A stretch of 61,525 bases of DNA, taken from assembly GCF_003788585.1 (NCBI RefSeq), contig NZ_AYKG01000013.1:1-61525 (forward strand), written 5' to 3'. Position 1 is the stretch's first letter; each line of letters starts with the position of its first letter. Positions 35,627-44,659 of the stretch are shown here, piece by piece. The position numbers were made by a program, and so were the translations under genes. Below the pieces are notes generated by a model. The model did not search any database. It was not told the origin of the DNA and was given only the letters and a program-made list of their open reading frames with translations. The stretch comes from Salinisphaera japonica YTM-1. Its GTDB lineage: Bacteria > Pseudomonadota > Gammaproteobacteria > Nevskiales > Salinisphaeraceae.

Positions 35627-37165
35627 TCATCGCAGATGACAAGCCGTATCGACGCGGCCGATTCCGGCCCGCCGCAGCCGGTCGGCCTCGAACGCGCCCA
35701 GGCCATCATCCAGCAGCCGGCGCAGGCCGGCCAGCTGCTCGCCGCTCGGCAGAACACGCCCGTTCATGAGCTTGACGCCGAAACGCACGAAGAAATTGTC
35801 CAACAGATCGCCCTCGCCTTCGAAGACCAGACGATTGTCGGTGCTGCGATCGGTCAGATCCAGTGCCAGGCGCGCCCCCGCGCCGTCATCGCTGTCGGCC
35901 AGGCGCTGCATGAACTGTTCGGCAAAGCTTGCCAGGTCCTTGGGCATGAGCGCATCAAGCATGCCCGTCGGCACGATACCGAAGGCCCGCCCGCTGGTCC
36001 GAGTGACCGGCACATCGTCAAGACGGCCCACGAGGTGGCCACCGCTGGCATCAGCGGTGAAGTGCCAATCGATCGTTAAATCATCGAAGGCGATGACCAT
36101 GCCGTAGGCACGCATTCTTGCATTGATATCAGTGGAAAAATCGCCCCGGGCCGGCGTATCGCCAAGCGCCTGATCGGGCCGCGGCGCGCCGTCAGCGCTG
36201 GGCACGAGATGCCCGTCATCATCGACCCAGGCATCGACCGAAATCTGGCGGGCGCCCGAATCCACCGTGAACACCAGCCACTGGCCGGCGGCACTCGTGA
36301 CCCGGATACGGGCCTCTACCAGGTCGGCCAGCTGGGCCATGTAATCATCCACCGCCGGATAGGCATCGGCCAGCTCACTCGCGTCGAGCGCGGCCTGATA
36401 ATGCAGATGATGCACCCCGCCGGCGGTGGCCGGCACGCCGCGCAGCTGCTCGACGCGCCCGATACGGGCATACCAGGCCCAGGTTACGGGCAGGCCGTAC
36501 CAGAGCTGGGCCATGAGGGGGCGATCATCCTTGGCCAGCTCGCCGAAGGCGCCGTTGGCTGCCTGCTGGGCAGGGCCCGGCGCGCTGATATTGGCCGGCT
36601 GCGCGCTATGCAGAATACCCAGGCCGGCGGCTTCATAGGCCCCTTGCCAGCCGATCGGGCCGATATTGGCGCCCAGGGCGCCGCGCACGGTGAAGGCATC
36701 GCCGCGATCGGCTTTTTCATCGGGCTTGGCCGCCAGGGTGGTGCGTATCGCGCCCAGGCTATCGATCGTTGCATCCGGCCCGTCGGCCACCGACAGGCGA
36801 TAGATATCCCCGGCCGGGCGCGAGATGAAATACGCCGCACGCCACGGCGGGTCAGCCACTGGCAGGGCCTCGTAGAGCGCGTCCAGGTCATAATCGCGCA
36901 CGCCTTTCCAGAGCGCGCCCCGCAGCTTCCTGGCCGCGGCATCGGGTTCGGCATGACCCACGATCAGCCGCTGCACGGCGATCACCCGGCCCAGATCGGC
37001 CAGCGCATCGCTGGCGTTGCCGTGGCGCGTCAACGCCACGAACGGCTGCCACTGATCGACCACGAGCGCGTCGTGACACGCGTTTTCGGCCGCGGCCACG
37101 GGCATGACCGTGCCCAGGCACAAGCCGAATATCAAAAGCCAACGTGTCCTGGGCCGATACGCCAT
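35627..37165 (-). CDS. Exported protein of unknown function (512 aa)
   Basis: The start MAYRPRTRWLLIFGLCLGTV gives a clear signal peptide with cleavage after VAAA near residue 26; an AGGA site is about nine bases upstream. The mature part has no domain I recognise. It contains ISRPAGDIYRLSVADG, a repeated aspartate/alanine-rich texture, two cysteines at the ends (near CHDALV and ACHLR) and several predicted beta-strands, so it is probably periplasmic. The leader contains a large perfect hairpin (see 37183-37237). It is 59 bp upstream of nadB in the same direction but seems unrelated to NAD synthesis. Confidence 0.7.
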   Translation of the reverse strand: MAYRPRTRWLLIFGLCLGTVMPVAAAENACHDALVVDQWQPFVALTRHGNASDALADLGRVIAVQRLIVGHAEPDAAARKLRGALWKGVRDYDLDALYEALPVADPPWRAAYFISRPAGDIYRLSVADGPDATIDSLGAIRTTLAAKPDEKADRGDAFTVRGALGANIGPIGWQGAYEAAGLGILHSAQPANISAPGPAQQAANGAFGELAKDDRPLMAQLWYGLPVTWAWYARIGRVEQLRGVPATAGGVHHLHYQAALDASELADAYPAVDDYMAQLADLVEARIRVTSAAGQWLVFTVDSGARQISVDAWVDDDGHLVPSADGAPRPDQALGDTPARGDFSTDINARMRAYGMVIAFDDLTIDWHFTADASGGHLVGRLDDVPVTRTSGRAFGIVPTGMLDALMPKDLASFAEQFMQRLADSDDGAGARLALDLTDRSTDNRLVFEGEGDLLDNFFVRFGVKLMNGRVLPSGEQLAGLRRLLDDGLGAFEADRLRRAGIGRVDTACHLR

Positions 37166-37182
37166 ACAAGCGGTCCTGTTAA

Positions 37183-37237
37183 GCCGGGCGAGTGATCGCG
37201 CGGGTATAAAGTCAACATACGCGATCACTCGCCCGGC
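37183..37237 (-). promoter_or_regulatory. 18-bp perfect inverted repeat in the leader of the 512-aa exported protein gene
   Basis: GCCGGGCGAGTGATCGCG (37183-37200) is exactly repeated in inverse form at 37220-37237, with a 19-nt AT-richer loop containing TATAAAGTCAAC. On the minus strand it ends 17 bases before the ATG of the exported-protein gene. It could be an mRNA hairpin near the ribosome-binding site or a pair of operator half-sites around a promoter. No T-run follows, so it is not a classical terminator. Confidence 0.6.
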
Positions 37238-37370
37238 GTGTACCGATCGACTCAAGAGCCGCACTCGGACAGACTACGCCGCCCGCCCTCGACATCATGG
37301 CCCGGGCATTGTTACCGCTACGTCGTTACCCGAGCATTGCCGCCAGGCGTTCGCGCCCCGCGTTTGATTC

Positions 37371-38795
37371 ATGTCGCTGATACGTCATTCCCGGCTGTCG
37401 CGTATCGAGGCCCAGCGCCTGCTCCATTTGGCCTGGCCGATTCTGGGTGCCCAGCTGGCCCAGATGGGCATGGGCACGCTGGATGTGGCCATGTCCGGGC
37501 ATGTGGATGCCACCGCCCTGGCCGCGGTATCGATCGGGTCGAGCATGTGGCTGCCGATCATGGTGGCCTTTATCGGTATTTTGATGGGCCTGACCCCGAT
37601 CGTGGCCCAACATGTCGGCGCACGCGAGTGGGCCGCGGTGCGCCCGGCCCTCCACCAGGCACTCTGGGTCGCCGTGGCACTCGGCATGGCCAGCGGTTTC
37701 GCGCTTTTTGTATACGGCGATGCGCTGCTCGCGCTGTTTAAGATCCCGCCCGATGTCGCGCATCTGGCCGGTGCCTATCTGCGGGCCGTGGCGTTCGGGC
37801 TGCCGGCGATCGCGGCTTACGAAACGCTGCGTTTCTATTCCGATGCCCTCGGCCATACCCGGGCCTCGTTGTTGTTCGCGCTGGCCGGGCTGGTGGTCAA
37901 CGCGATCACCAATGCGGTATTGATCTTCGGCGGGCCGGGGCTGGTCTCTTTTTTCGGCGCTGATCTGCCGCTGGGGCTGGCCGATCTGCCGGCACTGGGC
38001 GCGGTGGGCTGTGGCATCGCCACCACGATCAGCATGTGGACGATGCTGGTCGGGCTTTTCATCTACGCCCGCCTACACCCGGCCTATGCGCGGGCGCGTG
38101 TCGGTTCGGCCTTCAGCGCCCCGCGCACCGGCCTGATCGCCGAGCAGCTGCGGATCGGTGCACCCATCGGCGTATCGCTGTTTTCCGAGGTCTCGTTGTT
38201 CACGGCCATCACTCTGCTTCTGGCTGGCTACGGCGAGATCGTGGTCTCGGCCCATACGGTAGCGCTGAATTTCTCGGCGCTGTTGTTCATGCTGCCGTTA
38301 TCGCTGGGCATGGCGCTTACGGTGCGCGTTGGCCAGGCGCGTGGGCGGGCCAAGTTTCGCCACGCCCGTTTCGTGGCTTTCAACGCGCTGGGCCTGGCCA
38401 TGGTCGTGGCCGTGCTGCTGGATTTGATCCTGATCTTCGGCGGGCCCTACGGCGTTGCTTTGTATACCGATAACCAGGCCGTCGCGCATCTGGCCGTTCA
38501 GCTGTTGTTGATCGCCACCATCTATCAATTTTCTGATGCCGCGCAGGTCGCCCTTGCCGGCGCACTTCGGGGCTATAAGGACACACGAATCCTGATGTGG
38601 GTCACGCTTTTCGCCTACTGGCCGGTGGGCCTGGGCAGCGGGCATGTTCTGGCACGCGGCATCGACGGCGTATTCGCCGGGCTGGGCGTGTATGGCTACT
38701 GGATCGGGCTGATCGCCGGGCTGTCGGTGGCCGCGTTGTTGCTGACCGCGCGCCTGGTGGTCATTACACGGCCCCGTGTGGGCGATTCGATATAA
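37371..38795 (+). CDS. MATE-family multidrug/Na+ efflux pump (NorM-like)
   Basis: The 474-residue protein has 12 predicted membrane segments in two related halves. Family phrases are HLAWPILGAQLAQMGMGTLDVAMSG (split over helix 1), PIVAQHVGAREW, RIGAPIGVSLFSEVSLF at the start of the second half and QVALAGALRGYKDTRIL. NorM-type pumps export cationic drugs in exchange for sodium or protons. It stands alone. A lipoprotein gene starts 43 bp downstream. Confidence 0.93.
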   Translation: MSLIRHSRLSRIEAQRLLHLAWPILGAQLAQMGMGTLDVAMSGHVDATALAAVSIGSSMWLPIMVAFIGILMGLTPIVAQHVGAREWAAVRPALHQALWVAVALGMASGFALFVYGDALLALFKIPPDVAHLAGAYLRAVAFGLPAIAAYETLRFYSDALGHTRASLLFALAGLVVNAITNAVLIFGGPGLVSFFGADLPLGLADLPALGAVGCGIATTISMWTMLVGLFIYARLHPAYARARVGSAFSAPRTGLIAEQLRIGAPIGVSLFSEVSLFTAITLLLAGYGEIVVSAHTVALNFSALLFMLPLSLGMALTVRVGQARGRAKFRHARFVAFNALGLAMVVAVLLDLILIFGGPYGVALYTDNQAVAHLAVQLLLIATIYQFSDAAQVALAGALRGYKDTRILMWVTLFAYWPVGLGSGHVLARGIDGVFAGLGVYGYWIGLIAGLSVAALLLTARLVVITRPRVGDSI

Positions 38796-38838
38796 AACCT
38801 TGTTAGATTGTCGTATTAATTCAGCGGAATGGTCTGTG

Positions 38839-39612
38839 ATGTCTTTTATCTGCCGGGTTCTGCTGCCCAGCCTGTTGGCCGGCCTGGTGACAGCCATGGC
38901 CGGCTGCACCCCGCCGAACATGCGCGCGTCGACGCCGGTCGCCGAACCGGGCGCGACGAATACCAGCAGCACCCCGGCCGATCCCGCAGCCTGGATCGGG
39001 CGCTGGCACAGTGCGGACGGTGCCACGCTTGATATCCGCGCCCAGCCGGGCGACAACGACTACGCGCTGGTCTTTCACCGGCCCAGCCGGGTGGCCGTGA
39101 CCCACGAGGCCCGAGCCACGGCCGGCCAACTGTTCTATCAGGCCGGCACGGTCCAGACCGCGTTACGCCCGGCCACCGGGGCCACCAGCGCGGATGCAAG
39201 CCAGCGTGCGCTGACCTATTGCCTGGCCACCCGCCCCGGCAACACCATCTATTGTCGACGACGCGATAGCGCTGATGCGCTGGCGCTTGCCCACGGCGCG
39301 TTCGTGGCCGTACGTCAAGAATGCGAGCAGGCCGGCCAGACCGAGACCCTCGTTTTCGACGGCCAGAGCCTTCGTCACCCGGGCCAGGCCCAGTGCGCGA
39401 CCCGCGTCATCAGCCAACAGGGCATGATCTATTCGCTACAGGCCAGCTGTATCGGGCCCCCGGCAAGCGGGCCGGCCACGGCCAATGTCGTGGCCAGCAC
39501 ACCGGATACGCATCATCTGGCGCTGACCGCCCGCGGCCAGGACACACGGCTGTATCGCTATTGTGCGACCCGCAGCCTGCCCGGCCCGTTGCAGGCCGAT
39601 ACGCCAGACTGA
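38839..39612 (+). CDS. Lipoprotein of unknown function
   Basis: The 257-residue protein from the ATG at 38839 has a lipoprotein-type signal (RVLLPSLLAGLVTAMAGC, cysteine near residue 23). After a Ser/Thr/Pro linker comes a domain starting AAWIGRWHSADGATLDIR with six further cysteines spaced as possible disulfides (YCLAT, YCRRR, QECEQ, QCATR, SCIGP, YCATR). I do not recognise the family. It probably sits at the cell envelope. Confidence 0.7.
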   Translation: MSFICRVLLPSLLAGLVTAMAGCTPPNMRASTPVAEPGATNTSSTPADPAAWIGRWHSADGATLDIRAQPGDNDYALVFHRPSRVAVTHEARATAGQLFYQAGTVQTALRPATGATSADASQRALTYCLATRPGNTIYCRRRDSADALALAHGAFVAVRQECEQAGQTETLVFDGQSLRHPGQAQCATRVISQQGMIYSLQASCIGPPASGPATANVVASTPDTHHLALTARGQDTRLYRYCATRSLPGPLQADTPD

Positions 39613-39668
39613 GCCATAAAAAAGCGCTTGGCGAGGACTCGTATGAAACAGCAACAGGCCCTGAGGCC

Positions 39669-40604
39669 TCAGTCCAGCGCCGGCAGCTCGGCCTCGATTG
39701 CTGCCCGACGCGGTTCGTACTGGGGCGGCAGACGCAGCGCCTGGCCGAGCTCGGTGTCGTCTTCATCGACCCCGAAACCCGGCCCGTCGGTGGCGATCTC
39801 GAACAGCACGCCGCCGGGCTCGGTGAAATACACCGATTCGAAATACTGACGATCGATGACCGGCGTGGGATGCAGGCCCAGCCGGCGTGCCGCGGCGGCC
39901 AGCTCGGCCTGATGATCCTGATCGTGGGCGCGGAAGGCGATATGGTGCACCGAGCCGTGGCCGGTGCCGGCCGGCTGGGCCGTGGCCTGTAGTGCTAGAT
40001 CGATATAAGACGATGGGCCCGATCCGCCGGTCGCGATATAGCGCTGCCAGTCGCTGTCTTCACGTTCGGCGCGATAGCCCAGGACGGTTTCCAGAACCTC
40101 GCGGGTGGCCGCCGGCGCCTGGCTTGCGATATCGATACCGGCAAACCCGCCGATCTGCTCGGGCTGTGGCACCGGGCTGTCCGGCCACAGGCAGGCTGTG
40201 CCCTGCTCGGCCTCGACCAGGGCGAAGGCAAACCCGTGCGGGTCGCGGGCCACCAGGCGCGGCGTATCGAAACGCAGGATACGAGCATAAGCCACGTCGT
40301 GTGCGTCCAGGCGGGCCGCCCAGGCATCCAGCGTACCGGCGGGCACGTGCCAGGCCAGCTCGCGGGCCTCGCCAACGCCGGCGCGCCCGGCCGCCACGTT
40401 GGCAAAGGCAAAGAACGTGAGGGCCGTGCCCGGCTGGCCGTACCGATCGCCGTAGTAGAGATGATAGGTGCCCGGATCATCGAAATTGACGGTCTTTTTG
40501 ACTCGTCGCAGGCCCAGCGTTTCGGTGTAAAAGCGTGAATTGATCCGCGGATCCCCGCTGATCGCCGTCACATGATGCAGGCCCGGGCTGGGTTGATACG
40601 ACAT
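39669..40604 (-). CDS. Ring-cleaving dioxygenase / VOC-family glyoxalase-like protein (MhqO-type)
   Basis: The 311-residue protein has two vicinal-oxygen-chelate halves: LHHVTAISGDPRINSRFYTETLGL with GTYHLYYGDRYGQPGTALTFF, and VHHIAFRAHDQDHQAEL with FESVYFTEPGGVLFEIATDGPGF. The metal ligands expected are the two histidines and the last glutamate. This is the pattern of MhqO/MhqA-like hydroquinone dioxygenases. The preferred start is the ATG at 40604; a GTG two codons earlier is possible. No aromatic-degradation genes are adjacent. Confidence 0.88.
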   Translation of the reverse strand: MSYQPSPGLHHVTAISGDPRINSRFYTETLGLRRVKKTVNFDDPGTYHLYYGDRYGQPGTALTFFAFANVAAGRAGVGEARELAWHVPAGTLDAWAARLDAHDVAYARILRFDTPRLVARDPHGFAFALVEAEQGTACLWPDSPVPQPEQIGGFAGIDIASQAPAATREVLETVLGYRAEREDSDWQRYIATGGSGPSSYIDLALQATAQPAGTGHGSVHHIAFRAHDQDHQAELAAAARRLGLHPTPVIDRQYFESVYFTEPGGVLFEIATDGPGFGVDEDDTELGQALRLPPQYEPRRAAIEAELPALD

Positions 40605-40652
40605 GGGCACGTCTCGACAAAGGGTAGGGTTCTAGGGGCTGTGACGCTCGGC

Positions 40653-41041
40653 TCAGGCGCCCCGCTGGGCACCACCGGCGCGGGCTTTCTCTGCCCGTTG
40701 CCGGATCTCGCGATGCACCTGATGGTTCAGATCAAAGCCTTCGCTGCGCGATTGCAGATGCCCGTAGGTGATATTGCGTGTCTGGCGGGTATAAAGCAGC
40801 TGCAGGCCGGCGGTATAGTCCTGCCAGTGACTGTCACAGCGCGCGAGCGCCGTGGTGGCCACGGTCTGGGGCTCGAAATCGGTGGTCTCGATCATGCGCG
40901 TGGCCTGGCGATCGGCACAGGTTTTGAAGGCTGCCTTGTCGGCCGCGATCTCATCGCGCAGCGACGGCGTGTCGCTACCGGTGGTGGCACAGCCGGCAAG
41001 CATGACGAGCGTGGCAAGCAGGCCGAGTGATGCGTGTCGAC

Positions 41042-41045
<4 letters not shown>
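40653..41045 (-). CDS. Small lipoprotein of unknown function
   Basis: The 130-residue product begins [19 protein letters not shown], a textbook lipobox with the cysteine at residue 19. The mature part is hydrophilic and helical, with two further cysteines (TCADRQ and RCDSHW). The family is unknown. Its ATG overlaps the sthA stop codon by four bases, so it is translated together with SthA, although no functional link is known. Confidence 0.75.
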
Positions 41046-42580
<1,535 letters not shown>

Positions 42581-42693
42581 ACTCGTATGATCGCGCGATA
42601 AATCGTTATCCTGATTGTCGCACGTCTGCGCGCCATGCAACGCAGGGCATCGCCCGGGCGTAACCCGTTTCTCGTTTTCACCATCCATCAGCC

Positions 42694-43281
42694 ATGAACA
42701 AACCCGTAAACACCGACGGCAAGGGCCAGACGCCGGTGCTGGCGATCCTCAACGAATCCACGCGGGCTGCCGCGGCCGTGCCCGCCAAGCAGATTGATCA
42801 GGTCACGACCGAGCTGTTCACGTCGTTGTTCGTGCTGGAATCCGAGTTCGCGTTCAAGCCGGTGCCGGGCAAGCCGTATTATCTGTACCAGCAGGACACG
42901 CGCTTCTGGCTGGGCCTGACCGCACCGGACATGCTGGCCGAACGGGTGGCCGGGCGCTTCATCGGCACCGCCACGCTACAGCCGGATCTGACCTGGACAC
43001 TGGCTTTGGCCGAGGCCGTGGCGGCCGACAGCCGCTTTACCGACTGGCTGGCCGATAAACGTGCGGCCTTCGAGCAGCGCCTGGGCGCAGCCGAGACGGT
43101 CGACGAGGTATTGCCGGTCTATGAATCCCGGCTGTCCTTCTATCGACGCGCCTCGGCCTTCGGCGTGGCCCACTCGCTCTCGCGCTCGATGAGCGCGGCC
43201 GGCATCAGCGGGCTGTCCTACGACGAGGCACGGGGCCTGCTGGCCGATGCCTCCGAGGACACCGACACACCGACCGGCTGA
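42694..43281 (+). CDS. Conserved hypothetical protein (DUF2452-like)
   Basis: The 195-residue soluble protein has a central [22 protein letters not shown] (split in family alignments) that resembles the DUF2452 proteins; this is a pattern-level match. The N-terminus is hydrophilic, and the C-terminus ends in an acidic, threonine-rich tail. It converges on the DAHP-synthase gene and overlaps it by 64 bases, so the two mRNA 3' ends are complementary. Confidence 0.65.
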   Translation: MNKPVNTDGKGQTPVLAILNESTRAAAAVPAKQIDQVTTELFTSLFVLESEFAFKPVPGKPYYLYQQDTRFWLGLTAPDMLAERVAGRFIGTATLQPDLTWTLALAEAVAADSRFTDWLADKRAAFEQRLGAAETVDEVLPVYESRLSFYRRASAFGVAHSLSRSMSAAGISGLSYDEARGLLADASEDTDTPTG

Positions 43282-44336
43282 GCCCGCAGGCAGGCGGCGG
43301 CCTCACGCAACGCATCCGCGGTCGCGGCAAAGCCGAGACAGTCATCGGTCACGGACTGGCCATAGGTCATCGCCCCGCCGATCGATTGCTTGCCGTGAAC
43401 CAGATGCGACTCGAGCATCACACCGGCGATACCGGCCTCGCCCGCACAGCGGCGCGCGACCAGATCGGCCAGCACGGCCGGCTGCCGGGCCGCGGTCTTG
43501 GCGCTGTTGGCATGGCTGCAATCCACGATCAGGCGCTCGGGCCACCCGGCCGCGGCCAGCCGGGCCAGCGCATCGGTGACGTGCTCACGGTCGCAGTTGG
43601 GCCCGTAGGTGCCGCCACGCAGAATCAGATGCGTGTCCGGGTTACCCGCGCTACGGATCATCGCCGGCGCCCCGGTGCGGTCCTGGCCCAGATAACACTG
43701 CGGTGCGCTGGCCGCCGCCATCGCATCACAGGCCGGCTGGATATCGCCGCTGGTGGCGTTTTTGAACCCGACCGGCAGGTCCAGATCCGACATGCGCTCG
43801 CGATGGGTCTGCGACTCGGTGGTCCGCGCGCCGATGGCCGCCCAGGCCAGCGTGTCGGCCAGGTATTCCGTGGCCGCGGGGCTCAATAGTTCGGTCGCCA
43901 CGGGCAGGCCCATATCCGCGATATCGCGCATCAGCTCGCGCGAGAGCGACAGCCCCTTGGCCAGATCGCCCTGCTCGTTCATGTCGGGATCGTGCAGCAG
44001 CCCTTTCCAGCCGACGGTCGTACGCGGCTTTTCGACATACACACGCATGACGAGATACAGGGTATCGCCCACTTCGGCGGCCAGTGCAGCCAGGCGCGCG
44101 GCATAGTCGCGCGCGGCCTCGGGATCATGGATCGAGCACGGGCCACAGATCACCAGCAGCCGGTCATCGTGGCCGGCCAGGATCTGGCGAATGGTCTCGC
44201 GCTGGGCCGCGATCCGCTGGGCCGTGAGCGGCGAAATCGGCAGCTCGGCGCGCAGGGCAGCCGGCGTGGGCAGGGACGTGGTCCGAGCAGTCTCGGCCGC
44301 TGCGGCCTCAGCCGGGGCGATGGCAGATCGTGCCAC
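43218..44336 (-). CDS. 3-deoxy-7-phosphoheptulonate (DAHP) synthase, class I
   Basis: This enzyme joins phosphoenolpyruvate and erythrose-4-phosphate, the entry step of the shikimate pathway. The 372-residue AroFGH-type protein shows LLVICGPCSIHDPEAARDYA (about residue 60), MRVYVEKPRTTVGWKGLLHDP, GARTTESQTHRE, PVGFKNATSGDIQPA and VDCSHANSAKT. A GTG start at 44334-44336 follows GGAGG. The leader holds an aromatic-rich peptide and a strong terminator, pointing to attenuation by an aromatic amino acid. Which isozyme (Phe-, Tyr- or Trp-sensitive) is not evident. Confidence 0.94.
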   Translation of the reverse strand: MARSAIAPAEAAAAETARTTSLPTPAALRAELPISPLTAQRIAAQRETIRQILAGHDDRLLVICGPCSIHDPEAARDYAARLAALAAEVGDTLYLVMRVYVEKPRTTVGWKGLLHDPDMNEQGDLAKGLSLSRELMRDIADMGLPVATELLSPAATEYLADTLAWAAIGARTTESQTHRERMSDLDLPVGFKNATSGDIQPACDAMAAASAPQCYLGQDRTGAPAMIRSAGNPDTHLILRGGTYGPNCDREHVTDALARLAAAGWPERLIVDCSHANSAKTAARQPAVLADLVARRCAGEAGIAGVMLESHLVHGKQSIGGAMTYGQSVTDDCLGFAATADALREAAACLRAQPVGVSVSSEASASRPRASS

Positions 44337-44412
44337 GACGCACCTCCGTAAGCCGAACGATCAGTGGGGCGAACAAGGCCTGCCGGGGCGGATAGAAATC
44401 AGCAACAATCAT
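44308..44412 (-). CDS. Short leader ORF overlapping the DAHP-synthase start
   Basis: An AGGAG site (44419-44426 region) stands about eight bases before ATG 44412. The 34-codon reading starts MIVADFYPPRQALFAPLIVR and ends 28 bases inside the DAHP-synthase gene in another frame. It lies after the attenuator terminator, so it is made only on read-through transcripts. Its ribosome-binding site is better than many real genes here, suggesting translational coupling. No homologue is known to me. Confidence 0.45.
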   Translation of the reverse strand: MIVADFYPPRQALFAPLIVRLTEVRRGTICHRPG

Positions 44413-44431
44413 GGTGTGTTCTCCTGCAACG

Positions 44432-44463
44432 AAAAAACCCCGACCGGGAGCCGGTCGGGGTTT
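44432..44463 (-). terminator. Attenuator terminator upstream of DAHP synthase
   Basis: Read on the minus strand, AACCCCGACCGG-CTC-CCGGTCGGGG followed by TTTTTT is a near-perfect intrinsic terminator. It lies between an aromatic-rich leader ORF and the DAHP-synthase gene, 96 bases before the GTG start, so transcription must pass it to express the gene. Confidence 0.85.
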
Positions 44464-44482
44464 CGTGTTGGGTCACACCAGA

Positions 44483-44519
44483 CAGGCTCTCCGTTCGGGA
44501 GACGCCTGCCGGTTATCGG
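44483..44519 (-). promoter_or_regulatory. Leader hairpins of the DAHP-synthase attenuator
   Basis: Minus-strand CAGGC-GTCTCC and GGAGA-GCCTG (44508-44483) form a strong hairpin between the leader-peptide stop and the terminator. CCGATAACC (44519-44511) can instead pair with the Gly-Tyr-Trp codons GGTTATTGG of the leader peptide (44565-44557). Such exclusive pairings are what ribosome-stalling attenuators need; the exact switch with the terminator stem is not proven from sequence. Confidence 0.5.
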
Positions 44520-44520
44520 C

Positions 44521-44622
44521 TCAGGCGCCCGGGGTCATAAACCCGTAACGAATAAACCAATAACCCGAAAAAACCGACGCACACGCGCTTGCACCAGCGG
44601 CGAGAAGCCCCTGGCACGACAT
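44521..44622 (-). CDS. Putative aromatic leader peptide (attenuation)
   Basis: A 33-codon reading begins MSCQGLLAAG and ends SVFSGYWFIRYGFMTPGA. Within 11 residues it has Phe, Tyr, Trp, Phe, Tyr, Phe, far above chance for this GC-rich genome. The TGA is followed at once by leader hairpins and a terminator before DAHP synthase, the arrangement of his/trp/phe leaders. Ribosome stalling at the aromatic codons when aminoacyl-tRNA is scarce would favour read-through. An ATG nine codons upstream (44649) is an alternative start; the ribosome-binding site is weak in either case. Confidence 0.65.
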   Translation of the reverse strand: MSCQGLLAAGASACASVFSGYWFIRYGFMTPGA

Positions 44623-44659
44623 GCTGTCTTTTTCCGCGTGCCTCGTCATGACGCAAACG

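Noticed and set aside
37183-37237. Rho-independent terminator
   Set aside because: Perfect stem but no T-run on either strand, and it lies immediately upstream of a gene start rather than after a stop.
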